From assembly GCF_009707545.1 (NCBI RefSeq), contig NZ_WLYK01000001.1, positions 806,001 to 870,000 of the forward strand: a stretch of DNA of 64,000 nt, in the 5' to 3' direction. Shown in pieces: positions 23,472-32,061 of the stretch (its first letter is position 1; every line of letters begins with the position of its first letter). Source of the DNA: Nakamurella alba. Lineage in GTDB: Bacteria; Actinomycetota; Actinomycetes; Mycobacteriales; Nakamurellaceae. Under the pieces are notes generated by a model. It did not search any database. It saw nothing but the letters and a program-made list of their open reading frames with translations, and had not been told where the DNA came from. The translations under genes were made by a program, and so were the position numbers.

Positions 23472-23801
23472 CACCTGTCCATGAATACTTCACTGTGCAG
23501 TCGATCGGAGGCTCTGCGTGATTGCGAGTCGACCGCTCGAAACATGCTCCGTCCGTTGCCATGTCCGGTCCTCTCGCACAGCTGATTGTCCATTGCGCGA
23601 ACCGCGCCGCGGATGCACGGCAGGCCGGTGATGTCGCGATCAGTACTCCCGCCTCCCGTGCGGCGAGTCTGAAACGAAGAGGGCCCGAGGTATCGGGGTG
23701 GGAACAGCATGGCGGAGGCCACCGACAGTCACCGCGACGGCACTGTTTCGCGGCGGGACAAGCGTTTGCATCCGGGGTGTGCGGCCGTCCCTCGGACCTG
23801 C

Positions 23802-23827
23802 TACAGTCCAACAACAAGGTTTGTTGT
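23802..23827 (+). promoter_or_regulatory. -10 box overlapping palindromic operator of the sugar operon
   Basis: TACAGT at 23802-23807 is followed four bases later by the perfect inverted repeat ACAACAA-GGT-TTGTTGT at 23811-23827. The operator would cover the transcription start, so a bound repressor would block initiation. The first gene downstream is a ROK regulator, and ROK repressors bind T/A-rich palindromes of this kind; autoregulation is the natural reading. Confidence 0.6.
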
Positions 23828-23853
23828 CAGTTGGAAGAGAGTGGAGGTGGGCT

Positions 23854-24930
23854 GTGACACCGGTCCCCGGCACCCCGGGCGCGCTGCGCGTGCGGAACGA
23901 CAGGGCGGTGCTGTCCGCACTGCTGTCGGGGCCGCCGCTCTCGGTCGCCGAGTTGGCGCTGGCGACGCTCCTGTCGAAACCGACTGCGACCCAGTCGCTG
24001 CGTCGTCTCGGCGCCCTTGATCTGATGATGCCTGCGGGTACGGCTGCGGGCAGGTCCGGGCCGCATGCGCAGCTGTACGCCGCGGGGTCGGGTATCGGCG
24101 TCGCCGCGGCGGTGTCCGTCGAGCAGGAACGGATCCGGATCGAAGTGCTCACCGCACAGGGTGATGTCGTCGAGAGGTCCGAAGTGCGGCGGGGGAGCGG
24201 AGCTGCGACCGCCCAGATCGAGAAGGCACTGCTGAGGCGATCCACACGGGACCAGATCAAGGCGATGGTCATCGGCATGCCGGGCTCCTTCGATGCGCTC
24301 GCCGACCGGGTCCGGTTCGCCGACGAGTTGCGCGGGTGGCAACGGCCAGGCATCACCGCACGCCTGGAAGCGGCCATCGGCGCGACGGTGCGGATCGAGA
24401 ACGACGCCAAATTGGCGGCACTGGCCGAGCAGGCAAGCGGGTCGGGGGAAGGCCTCGAGTCGATGGCGCTGCTCTGGTGCGGCGAAGGGGTCGCGTCGGC
24501 AGCGGTCATCGGTGGGCAGGTGGTTCGAGGAGTCGGCGGCGCCGCCGGTGAGATCGGCGACCTACCCACCGCCGATGGTCGGACCGGGCAGGATCTGCTG
24601 GGCGCGGACGCCGTCGCCGAAATGACCAGCGCCGAGACCGATCCGGAGGCGGCACAGATGCGCCTTGCCCGCCGATATGCGGCTGTGGCCCGGCCGCTGG
24701 TCGCGGTGCTGGATCCGCAGGCGCTGGTGCTGGCCGGCCCGACGGCTGAGGCCGGGGGCGGAGAGTTGGCGGAGGCCGTGCAACGGGCGATCGCGGATCT
24801 TGCATTGCATCCTGTGCCCGTGCGCATCGCCCATCACTCCGGCCGTGGAGTGATCGAGGGTGCGGGCCTGGCGGCGCGGGAGCTGCTGCGCGCCAGCACA
24901 CTCGACCGCGTCGGACCCAAGGAGCAGTGA
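23854..24930 (+). CDS. ROK-family transcriptional regulator
   Basis: 358 residues: an N-terminal winged helix-turn-helix (about 8-55; VAELALATLLSKPTATQSLRRLG) joined to a ROK sugar-binding/kinase-fold domain. The ROK part has the VRIENDAKLAALAEQ strand and GGAAGEIGDLP, but the cysteine zinc motif of NagC or Mlc (CxCGxxGC) is absent, so sensing may differ. GTG 23854 is preceded by GGAGGTGGG. The stop overlaps the region of the next ribosome site, and the GH4 start follows at once, making a three-gene operon under the palindrome just upstream. Sugar effector unknown. Confidence 0.9.
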   Translation: MTPVPGTPGALRVRNDRAVLSALLSGPPLSVAELALATLLSKPTATQSLRRLGALDLMMPAGTAAGRSGPHAQLYAAGSGIGVAAAVSVEQERIRIEVLTAQGDVVERSEVRRGSGAATAQIEKALLRRSTRDQIKAMVIGMPGSFDALADRVRFADELRGWQRPGITARLEAAIGATVRIENDAKLAALAEQASGSGEGLESMALLWCGEGVASAAVIGGQVVRGVGGAAGEIGDLPTADGRTGQDLLGADAVAEMTSAETDPEAAQMRLARRYAAVARPLVAVLDPQALVLAGPTAEAGGGELAEAVQRAIADLALHPVPVRIAHHSGRGVIEGAGLAARELLRASTLDRVGPKEQ

Positions 24931-26186
24931 TGAAGATCGTCGTGGTGGGCGGTGGATCCACCTACACGCCCGAGCTGATCGACGGCATGGCGCGGCTGCG
25001 GACCGAGCTGCCCGTCGACGAGATCGTGCTGGTCGACCCTGCGGAGGACCGACGAGAACTGCTGGCCGCGGTGAGCCGGCGGATGCTCCGGAAACTCGAC
25101 CATCCGGCCCGGGTCAGCACGACCGCCGACCCCGCGCAGGCCGCGGACGGTGCAGCGGCGGTGCTGCTGCAGCTGCGGGTCGGTGGGCAGGCGGCCCGTG
25201 CCCGCGACGAGCGCTGGCCACTGGACTGCGGATGTGTGGGTCAGGAGACGACCGGAGCGGGCGGCCTGGCCAAGGCATTGCGCACCGTCCCGGTGGTCAC
25301 GGAGATCGCCGACACTGTGAGGGATGTCAATCCGGATGCCTGGATCGTCGACTTCACCAACCCGGTCGGCATCGTCACGAGGGCGCTCTTGCAGGAAGGG
25401 CACCGTGCGGTCGGTCTCTGCAACGTCGCCATCGGGCTGCAGCGGTATTTCGCGGAGCTGCTCGGCACGGAGCCGGGACGGGTCGAGCTCGATCATGTCG
25501 GACTCAACCACTTGACCTGGGAGCGGCGGGTGCTGCTGGACGGCGAGGATGTGCTGCCGGGCCTGCTCGCCGGGCACGGGGACGCGATCGCGGCCAGAAT
25601 CGGTCTGCCGGTCGCCCTGCTGCGGGAGCTCGGAGTGGTGCCGTCGTACTACCTGCGGTACTTCTACCTGCACGACCAGGTGGTGCGGGAACAGCGCGGG
25701 ACCGGCTCGCGGGCCGAGGAGGTGGCGGCGATGGAGAAGCAACTCCTCGAGATGTACGCCGACCCCACCATCGACTCCAAGCCCGATCTGCTGGCCGGCC
25801 GCGGTGGCGCGCACTACTCCGACGCCGCGGTCGCGCTGATGGCATCGCTGCTCGGGGACCGCCGCGACGTCCAGGTGGCCAACGTCCGGAACTCCGGCAC
25901 ACTGCCGTTCCTGCCCGACGACGCGGTGATCGAGGTCCCGTCCACGATCGGCGCGGACGGAGCGACACCGCTTCCCGTCGCATCGGTTCCGCCGCTGTTC
26001 ACCGGCCTGATCGGAGCCGTGACCGCCTACGAACACCTTGCACTCGAGGCGGCGGTCCATGGCGGTGCGGACCGGGTGCGGGCGGCGCTGCTGGCCCACC
26101 CGCTCGTCGGTCAGTGGGATCTGGCCGAAAGCCTGACCGAGCGCCTGCTGGCCGAGAACCGCCGGTATCTCAGCTGGGCCGGATGA
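24930..26186 (+). CDS. GH4 6-phospho-beta-glucosidase-type glycosidase
   Basis: 418-residue family 4 glycoside hydrolase, which cleaves phosphorylated disaccharides by an NAD+ and Mn2+-dependent oxidation-elimination mechanism. The dinucleotide motif is VVGGGSTYTPELIDG at the N-terminus; CNVAIG (about residue 170) supplies the metal-binding cysteine, and GLNHLTW (about residue 191) the histidine. Start ATG 24930 is chosen because AAGGAG sits five bases upstream; GTG one codon earlier is unlikely. No PTS or ABC transporter gene is nearby, so uptake must be encoded elsewhere. Confidence 0.93.
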   Translation: MKIVVVGGGSTYTPELIDGMARLRTELPVDEIVLVDPAEDRRELLAAVSRRMLRKLDHPARVSTTADPAQAADGAAAVLLQLRVGGQAARARDERWPLDCGCVGQETTGAGGLAKALRTVPVVTEIADTVRDVNPDAWIVDFTNPVGIVTRALLQEGHRAVGLCNVAIGLQRYFAELLGTEPGRVELDHVGLNHLTWERRVLLDGEDVLPGLLAGHGDAIAARIGLPVALLRELGVVPSYYLRYFYLHDQVVREQRGTGSRAEEVAAMEKQLLEMYADPTIDSKPDLLAGRGGAHYSDAAVALMASLLGDRRDVQVANVRNSGTLPFLPDDAVIEVPSTIGADGATPLPVASVPPLFTGLIGAVTAYEHLALEAAVHGGADRVRAALLAHPLVGQWDLAESLTERLLAENRRYLSWAG

Positions 26187-27130
26187 CCACTCTGCTGGCG
26201 TTGGACGCCGGCAATTCGAAGACCGACCTGGCGGTGCTGGCCACGGACGGCACCGTGCTGCGCAGGGTACGGACCGACGGCTTCCGGCCGCACCTGGGTG
26301 AGGCCGCAGCGCTCGAGGTGCTGCGGTCGGCGATCCGGAGCGCCTCCGGCAGTGAGATCCCGGCCAGGGCCGGCCTGTACCTGGCCAACGCCGACCTGCC
26401 GGAGCAGGAACACCGGTTCGCCGCGGCGCTCGAGGATCACGCAGAGGTCCTGACGGTCGCCAACGACACCTTCGCCCTGCTGCGGTCGGGCTCCAAGGGC
26501 AGCACCGGTGTCGCGGTGGTGTGCGGAGCCGGCATCAACTGCGTCGGTGTCGGACTGCACGGTCAGGTCGCCCGGTTCCCGGCGCTCGGACCCTTGACCG
26601 GGGACCGGGGTGGCGGGATGGACCTGGCGACCTGGTCCCTGCGCGCCGCCTGCAGGGCGGAGGACGGCCGAGGGCCGTGGACGCAACTGGCCCCGGCGAT
26701 CGCGGACCTGTTCGGGACAACGACCGCCGTCGACTGCGGGATCGCCCTGTCCACCGGTGCTGTCGCGACCGAGCGGCTGCACGAGATCGTCCCCGTGCTC
26801 TTCGCAACCGCCCGGGACGGCGACAAGGTGGCCGTTCAACTCGTGCGGGACCAGGCCGACGAGGTGCTCGCGTTCGCGAGGGTCGCGCTGACCCGGTGCG
26901 ACCTGCTCGATGCGGAGACCGACATCGTCCTCGGTGGCGGTGTGCTCGCCGCGAGAGCCGACCCACTGACGCGGATGGTGCACTCGGGCCTGCACGGCCT
27001 GGCCCCCCGCGCGACGCTGGTCGTGCCGGATCTCCCGCCGATCCACGGTGCCGCCCTGCTCACCCTGGAGGCGCACCTCGGCGGACCGGCGCCCGCCGAT
27101 GTCGAGCAACGATTGCGGGCCTCCTGGTGA
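26183..27130 (+). CDS. N-acetylglucosamine kinase-like sugar kinase (BadF/BadG ATPase family)
   Basis: 315-residue ASKHA-fold kinase. The N-terminal phosphate loop LALDAGNSKTDLAVL and the GTGVAVVCGAGINCVGV stretch near residue 112 match BadF/GlcNAc kinase-type proteins; GGGVLAARADPL is the adenosine-binding region. It overlaps the GH4 stop by ATGA. With a GH4 phosphoglycosidase and a ROK regulator it probably phosphorylates a sugar or amino sugar, giving or recycling the phosphorylated substrate of GH4. The exact sugar (glucose, GlcNAc or other) cannot be read from the sequence. Confidence 0.85.
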   Translation: MTTLLALDAGNSKTDLAVLATDGTVLRRVRTDGFRPHLGEAAALEVLRSAIRSASGSEIPARAGLYLANADLPEQEHRFAAALEDHAEVLTVANDTFALLRSGSKGSTGVAVVCGAGINCVGVGLHGQVARFPALGPLTGDRGGGMDLATWSLRAACRAEDGRGPWTQLAPAIADLFGTTTAVDCGIALSTGAVATERLHEIVPVLFATARDGDKVAVQLVRDQADEVLAFARVALTRCDLLDAETDIVLGGGVLAARADPLTRMVHSGLHGLAPRATLVVPDLPPIHGAALLTLEAHLGGPAPADVEQRLRASW

Positions 27131-27138
27131 GCAGGAGG

Positions 27139-27471
27139 TCAGGCCAGCGCGAGGTGCACCAGTTCACCGACACCGAGCAGCACCACGACCGCCGCGCTGA
27201 TCGCGATGAGCCCACCATCCGCGTGCGGGGTGCCCCGGTCGAGCGCCCGCCGGGAAATCGCGTAGCGGCGACGGATCCCGACAGCCAGCACCGCCAGCAG
27301 CCCGACGCCGATGACGAAGAAGACCAGGCCCGCCACCACCCACCGGGACAGCAGCAGCCGGGACAGCAGCAGCAACCCGACCACCAGGGCAGCGGCGGTA
27401 CGGGTCCAGGCCAGCTGGGTGCGTTCGTTCTGCGCACCCCGGTCCGGCAACTGCCCGGCGCCGGGCTCCAT
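27139..27471 (-). CDS. DUF202 membrane protein
   Basis: 110-residue protein with three predicted transmembrane helices (about residues 25-45, 47-65 and 88-108). The NERTQLAWTRTAAALVVG stretch is the DUF202 signature. Its ATG overlaps the stop of the longer DUF202 gene by one base (TGATG). Role unknown; DUF202 proteins often occur as pairs. The gene ends nine bases from the convergent sugar kinase. Confidence 0.85.
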   Translation of the reverse strand: MEPGAGQLPDRGAQNERTQLAWTRTAAALVVGLLLLSRLLLSRWVVAGLVFFVIGVGLLAVLAVGIRRRYAISRRALDRGTPHADGGLIAISAAVVVLLGVGELVHLALA

Positions 27472-27860
27472 CAGCCCAGGATCCCGGCGAGCAGCACCAG
27501 GATCCCGGCCGCGATCAGCACCACGACCAGCAGCGGCAGCGCGGCGCTCGACGGCAGCGGACGGGAGAGTCGCAGGGCCCGTTCGGATCTGGCCCACCGA
27601 AGCAGCGCGGTGATCGGCAGTACCGCACCCGCCGTCGCGAGCAGCACGACCAGGATGATCCGCACGGTCGCGTCCGCAGGCACCTTCAACGCATCCAGCG
27701 CCACTGCCGCACCGACCAGCGCCAGGCTGGTCCGGATCCAGGCCAGAAACGTGCGCTCGTTGGCGAAGGTGAACCGTGCGTCCGGCTCCTCGCCGACGCC
27801 GAACACCGAGCGCGGCCAACGGCGGTCCGGTGCGGCCGGGGGCTCGGACTGGTCGGTCAT
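27471..27860 (-). CDS. DUF202/YidH-like membrane protein
   Basis: 129 residues with a hydrophilic N-terminus and three predicted membrane helices. NERTFLAWIRTSLALVGAAVAL (about residues 33-54) carries the DUF202/YidH signature. It lies upstream of, and coupled to, a second DUF202 gene; the pair probably forms one hetero-oligomeric inner-membrane unit. Start ATG 27860 (MTDQSEPP) chosen for length. Function unknown. Confidence 0.85.
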   Translation of the reverse strand: MTDQSEPPAAPDRRWPRSVFGVGEEPDARFTFANERTFLAWIRTSLALVGAAVALDALKVPADATVRIILVVLLATAGAVLPITALLRWARSERALRLSRPLPSSAALPLLVVVLIAAGILVLLAGILG

Positions 27861-27880
27861 GGGCCGCACGCTACCGCCAG

Positions 27881-28999
27881 CTACCCGAGGTAGATCCGCT
27901 CCGGGGTGGCGCCGGCCGCCCACCACAGGATCGAACTCCGGCCGCTTGCGGTGAACTCGCCGATGACCGCCCGATACCCGACCTTGTCGGCATTGCCGGT
28001 GGACCGGATCCCCGGGGTGCCGGTGCCGTGCCAGAGCAGTACGGAGCCGGTCGCCCCGAGTACGAGCACCTCGCTGTCGGCGCTCCCGGTGCGGACGGTG
28101 CCGAGCACGGACCCGGCGATCGACACCGGCTTCCCGCTGCTGATGGTCTGGTCCGCCCAACCCCACAGGTAGCCGGTGGTGGTGACCTCGTTGCCGGCGA
28201 TCTGCACGTTCACCTTCAACAGGTCCTCGCCCGTCCACCCGTCGAGGGGCGCGGGGATCGTGAGCTCGGAGTACCCGGAGCCGAGATGCGTGTTGGCCAG
28301 GAATCTCGAGCTGCCGGTTCCGGTCGGCAGTGCGAACCAGGTGCGGCTGGTGACACCCGGTGCGCTCCAGTACAGATCGCCCCACCCGTTCCCGTCCAGG
28401 TCCGCGACCGTGGGCTGGTAGCCGCCGGGGGTGGTCACCGGACGGGAGGAGACGGACAGTTTCCCGCCGACCGGCCAGCTGTACCGGGCGATCGTCGTCG
28501 GGGTCCCGGTGATCAGCAGATCGTCTTTGGCGGCGGCGTTGTGGATCGCCACCGGGCTGCGACGTTCACCGGTGTCCGGCAGCGGGGAGCTCACCATGGT
28601 CCGGCCGGGCACGTCGAACCGCCACATCGAACCGGCCCGGCGGTCCCCGCCGGTGGCGAACACGATCTCGTCGCGCTCGTCGCCGACGAAGTCGCCGATC
28701 TCCAGTGCGCGGACCCGGTCGGTGAGCCGGTACGGGGTCGAGGTGAAGGTGCCGTCGCCCTTCGACCGCCACAGGAAGCTCACTCCACCGTCCAGGTGGT
28801 ACCAGAAGATGTCGTCCGTGGCCGCGCCACCGAAGTCACCGACGACCGGGAAGTACGGGCCGCCGTTGACCTGGTTGGTCGGGACGTCGGTGAAGACCGG
28901 CGCGGCGGCGACCGCCACGGGAGCGGCGGCGAGAGATGCCGCGACCATGCCGACCGTGGCGAGCAGCGCGAGGTGGATCCTGCGTCGGAAACGGGTCAT
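27881..28999 (-). CDS. Secreted FG-GAP/VCBS-like repeat protein
   Basis: 372 residues. The N-terminus MTRFRRRIHLALLATVG followed by an alanine-rich hydrophobic stretch ending AVAAAP is a classic Sec signal peptide. The mature part repeats a motif of the type VxDFxGDxxDEIVF and VADLDGNGWGDLYW, which matches FG-GAP/VCBS beta-propeller blades; about seven blades are likely. GGGGAAGG precedes the ATG 28999; an upstream in-frame ATG would only add a hydrophilic leader. Probably an extracellular or wall-associated propeller of unknown ligand. Confidence 0.82.
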   Translation of the reverse strand: MTRFRRRIHLALLATVGMVAASLAAAPVAVAAAPVFTDVPTNQVNGGPYFPVVGDFGGAATDDIFWYHLDGGVSFLWRSKGDGTFTSTPYRLTDRVRALEIGDFVGDERDEIVFATGGDRRAGSMWRFDVPGRTMVSSPLPDTGERRSPVAIHNAAAKDDLLITGTPTTIARYSWPVGGKLSVSSRPVTTPGGYQPTVADLDGNGWGDLYWSAPGVTSRTWFALPTGTGSSRFLANTHLGSGYSELTIPAPLDGWTGEDLLKVNVQIAGNEVTTTGYLWGWADQTISSGKPVSIAGSVLGTVRTGSADSEVLVLGATGSVLLWHGTGTPGIRSTGNADKVGYRAVIGEFTASGRSSILWWAAGATPERIYLG

Positions 29000-29082
29000 C
29001 GGTGCGCCTTCCCCCTGTGTGCGATCCACCGATCATGGCGTGCGGACCGGCGCCGCGCATCCCCTGAGCAAGTACAGCCGGA

Positions 29083-29988
29083 TCAGACCCCTGCCCCCAG
29101 TCGGTGATGGGCGGCGCGCACCAGCACACTCGCCCAGGTGCGCATCGGGCGCCAGGCATCGGCGATCTCCTCCAGTTCCGCCACGCTCGCCGCATGACCG
29201 AGGTGGTAGAGCCGGCCCACGGCCTCGCGGAGCAGCGGCTCCTCGGTCGGCAACACGTCCGTCCAGCCCAATGCCCGGATCACCACCAGTGAGCTGTAGA
29301 ACGGCCCGATCCCCTTGATCCGCAACAGTTCCGCCTTCGCACCCTCCGGCCCCAACTGTCGCAACCGGTGCACGTCCAACCGACCCTCGTCGGCTGCACG
29401 GGCAACCCCCTGCAGCCGGTGCCAGCGCTCCGCGTCGATGCCCCGGGGTGCCGCGGGTACCGTCAGGATCTGCCGCGGCGAGGGCAGCACCGCCATCGGC
29501 CGCCCGGCGACATGCAGCACCGTGCCGAGCGACTCGGACAGCGCCTGCCGCACGGTGGCCGCCACCTTCGCCGGGCGCCGGGCACTGAGTACCGCCCACA
29601 TCGCCGCCTCGTAGGCGGAATGGAACAGCGGGGGCAGCAGCCCCGGCGCCACGCGCTGCAGGTCCGCGATCACCGGATCCCGCTCGGCGATCGCCTCGTA
29701 GGCCGCGACATCCCCGTCCAGCGACAGGATCCGGGCCACCTGGGCACGGACCGACTCCACCCGCACACCGAGGGTGCGGCCGGGACCGACCGCCGTGGCG
29801 TGCACGTCGGCATGGTCCCCGTCGCCGGGTCGGGTCAGCGCGACACCGACCGGACGGAAGTGCTCGTCGGAGCAGAACGCCAGGCGCATCACCCCGTCGA
29901 ACCGTTCCGCCTCGCGCTGGCCGAAACCGAACTCCGCCGACTCGCGCAGGGAGTACCTGCCGGATGGCCGGAGGGTGAAGGTCGTCAT
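29083..29988 (-). CDS. AlkA-like DNA glycosylase (HhH-GPD)
   Basis: 301-residue helix-hairpin-helix glycosylase related to 3-methyladenine glycosylase II. The hairpin is LLRIKGIGPFYSSLV near residue 225. The acidic residue after the hairpin, an aspartate in E. coli AlkA (LPDD), is replaced here by glutamate in VLPTEEPLL, so activity could differ. Start ATG 29988 is chosen; an upstream ATG at 30006 adds six residues. The gene is divergent from a leaderless membrane-protein gene. Base-excision repair is the likely role; the lesion is unknown. Confidence 0.8.
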   Translation of the reverse strand: MTTFTLRPSGRYSLRESAEFGFGQREAERFDGVMRLAFCSDEHFRPVGVALTRPGDGDHADVHATAVGPGRTLGVRVESVRAQVARILSLDGDVAAYEAIAERDPVIADLQRVAPGLLPPLFHSAYEAAMWAVLSARRPAKVAATVRQALSESLGTVLHVAGRPMAVLPSPRQILTVPAAPRGIDAERWHRLQGVARAADEGRLDVHRLRQLGPEGAKAELLRIKGIGPFYSSLVVIRALGWTDVLPTEEPLLREAVGRLYHLGHAASVAELEEIADAWRPMRTWASVLVRAAHHRLGAGV

Positions 29989-30037
29989 GGTCCGGGAGTG
30001 TGGCAACCGGCACCGACAATCGGCCCCTGCCTGGCCC

Positions 30038-30043
30038 TACGGT
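30038..30043 (+). promoter_or_regulatory. -10 box for leaderless membrane-protein transcript
   Basis: TACGGT at 30038-30043, then six bases, then GTG 30050. This is the third case in the window with identical spacing and no ribosome site. Confidence 0.5.
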
Positions 30044-30049
30044 GGGACC

Positions 30050-31093
30050 GTGGAGAGCACCGACACCAGCGCCGAGCAGCACGCACCGACCGGGATCGAG
30101 CCGGTCCAGGACACCGCAGCACTGCACCGGTTCGAGGTGTTCCTGTTCACCGCCGTCGCCACCGTGCTGGTGGTGCGCGCGTACCTCGCCGCGACCGGCT
30201 ACCCCCAGGTCGGTGGCAAGGAACTGCACATCGCGCACGTGCTGTGGGGTGGCCTGCTGCTCGGGATCGCCGTGGTGACCTCGATCATCGGCCAGGGTAC
30301 CCGGGTGCACACCCGGGCCGCCTTCATCGGGGGCATCGGGTTCGGGCTCTTCATCGACGAGATCGGGAAGTTCCTCACCAAGGACGTGAACTACTTCTTC
30401 ACCCCGGCGATCGCGATCATGTACGTGGTCTTCGTCCTCTTCTACCTGACGGTGCGGATCATCCTCGGGCGCCGGCGGCTGACCGACCGGCGCCGGATCG
30501 CACTGGCGGCCGGCGCGGTCGCCGACCAGATCCTCGGCCAGCTCGACGCGCGCGGCCGGGCAAGGGCTCTCGCCCTGCTGGCTCCGGTGCAGGTGGAGGC
30601 CGACGTGGCGGCGTCGCTGCGGGACGCGTTGCAGGAGCAGCCGACCCACCGGCCCGGCATCGAGGACCGGATCAGCCGGCTGCGCGACCGGGTCGCCCGG
30701 GCCAGCGGCGCCGCGCTGGAACATCGCTGGGTCCGCGGGGTGCTGCTCGTCCTGATCACCGTCGTGATCATCGTGCAGCTGCTCGCCGCGATCCTGATCG
30801 CCGCCGTGTCGGTCACCGTCGAGCTCGACCTCACCGGCATCGACCTCATCATCCTGATCATCAACTCCGCGACCTCGCTGCTGGTGGCGGCCGGACTGAT
30901 CGCGCTGGCGCTGCACCGGACGAAGTCCGGCTACCGGCTGATCCAGCTCGGTCTGGTCGTCGATCTGCTGATCCGCCAGGTGCTCTCGTTCGGGCAGGAG
31001 CAGTTCGGGGCGCTGACCTCGTTCTTCGTCGAACTGCTGCTGTTGGTCGCGGTGCGGTGGTGGGCGCGCAAGGAGGACGCGCTGATCGGCTAA
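30050..31093 (+). CDS. Polytopic membrane protein of unknown function
   Basis: 347 residues with a 30-residue hydrophilic N-terminus and about seven predicted membrane helices: near residues 28-45, 62-80, 90-106, 115-135, then after a helical cytoplasmic segment (about 145-225) near 230-255, 260-285 and 300-330. No enzymatic motif is visible. Residues DEIGKFLTKDVNYF between helices 3 and 4 are the most conserved-looking charged cluster. Stop codons of this gene and the convergent spermidine-synthase-like gene overlap by four bases. Not recognised. Confidence 0.75.
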   Translation: MESTDTSAEQHAPTGIEPVQDTAALHRFEVFLFTAVATVLVVRAYLAATGYPQVGGKELHIAHVLWGGLLLGIAVVTSIIGQGTRVHTRAAFIGGIGFGLFIDEIGKFLTKDVNYFFTPAIAIMYVVFVLFYLTVRIILGRRRLTDRRRIALAAGAVADQILGQLDARGRARALALLAPVQVEADVAASLRDALQEQPTHRPGIEDRISRLRDRVARASGAALEHRWVRGVLLVLITVVIIVQLLAAILIAAVSVTVELDLTGIDLIILIINSATSLLVAAGLIALALHRTKSGYRLIQLGLVVDLLIRQVLSFGQEQFGALTSFFVELLLLVAVRWWARKEDALIG

Positions 31094-31932
31094 TCACCCT
31101 CCGGATCGACCACGACGGGGTCCCGCCAGGGCTCCGCCCGGCGGGCGAAGGTCGCCACTTCGTCCGGCGGCCACCAGTGGGCGGGGACCGCGCCGGCCAG
31201 CAGCTGCCGGGTCAGTGCCGGGCCGCCGACCGGCACGTCGGAACCGACGACCACCACGTTGCCGCGGCGCCGCCCCTTGAGCATCGGCGGGTCGGCGGTG
31301 AGCGCGACGGTCCCGAATGCCGTGGCCAGCGTCGCGACCTCGCGCCTGGTCAGCTCCAACGAGGGCCGGTCGGCGCAGTTGAGCAGGTACAGCCCGCCGG
31401 GCCGGAGCACCCGGCGCACCTGGGCGACGAACCCGTCGGTCAGCAGGTCCGCGGGTGTGGTGTCCCCGGCGAACACGTCCCGCACCACCACGTCCCGGCT
31501 GTTGTCGGGCAGGCTCTCCAGCACGGCACGCGCGTCGCCGATCCGGATCCGTAGCAGCGGCGCCCGGGGCAGCTCGAACCAGTCCCGGACCAGTGCGGCG
31601 AGCCGGGCGTCGATGTCGACCGCCAAGTGCCGGGAGCCCGGCCTGGTCACCAGCAGGTGGCGGGCCAACGAACAGCCGGCCGCCCCGAGGTGCAGCACCG
31701 CCGGGGCACTGCCGGGCGGGAACGTGTCCTCGATCACCGCCGCGGTCCACCGCAGGTACTCGAACTCCAGCCACTCCGGGTCGTCGAGGTCGGCGTGCGA
31801 GGACTCGACCCCGTTGACCAGCAGCATCCAGCCGCGCGGTCGGTCCCGGTCGGGGATAAGGGTGGCGGTGCCGGTGTCGATCACGTGCACGCCCGCGGTC
31901 GGTCCGGGTCCCTGGGACTGTCGTGCGGCCAC
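31090..31932 (-). CDS. Spermidine-synthase-like methyltransferase-fold protein
   Basis: 280 residues with the spermidine synthase-like Rossmann fold: VLHLGAAGCSLARHL (SAM/dcSAM loop), LAVDIDARLAALVRDWF (acidic residue binding the adenosine ribose) and RIRIGDARAVLESLP. The GxGxG loop is altered to GAAGC, and the substrate-binding acids of true aminopropyltransferases are not obvious, so polyamine synthesis is uncertain. GTG 31932 is the first usable start. Similar proteins are common in actinobacteria and annotated only as fused-MFS/spermidine synthase-like. Confidence 0.8.
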   Translation of the reverse strand: MAARQSQGPGPTAGVHVIDTGTATLIPDRDRPRGWMLLVNGVESSHADLDDPEWLEFEYLRWTAAVIEDTFPPGSAPAVLHLGAAGCSLARHLLVTRPGSRHLAVDIDARLAALVRDWFELPRAPLLRIRIGDARAVLESLPDNSRDVVVRDVFAGDTTPADLLTDGFVAQVRRVLRPGGLYLLNCADRPSLELTRREVATLATAFGTVALTADPPMLKGRRRGNVVVVGSDVPVGGPALTRQLLAGAVPAHWWPPDEVATFARRAEPWRDPVVVDPEGD

Positions 31933-32061
31933 GGTAGGAATGGTGCCCTACGCAGTCGCCGCGCCCGCGGCCTGCGGGGGACTGTCCGGGTCACGTGGTA
32001 CCAACGAACAGACGTCCGGCACGGCCCGGGAAGCGCAGATCAGGAAGCGGGGTGGAGAACC

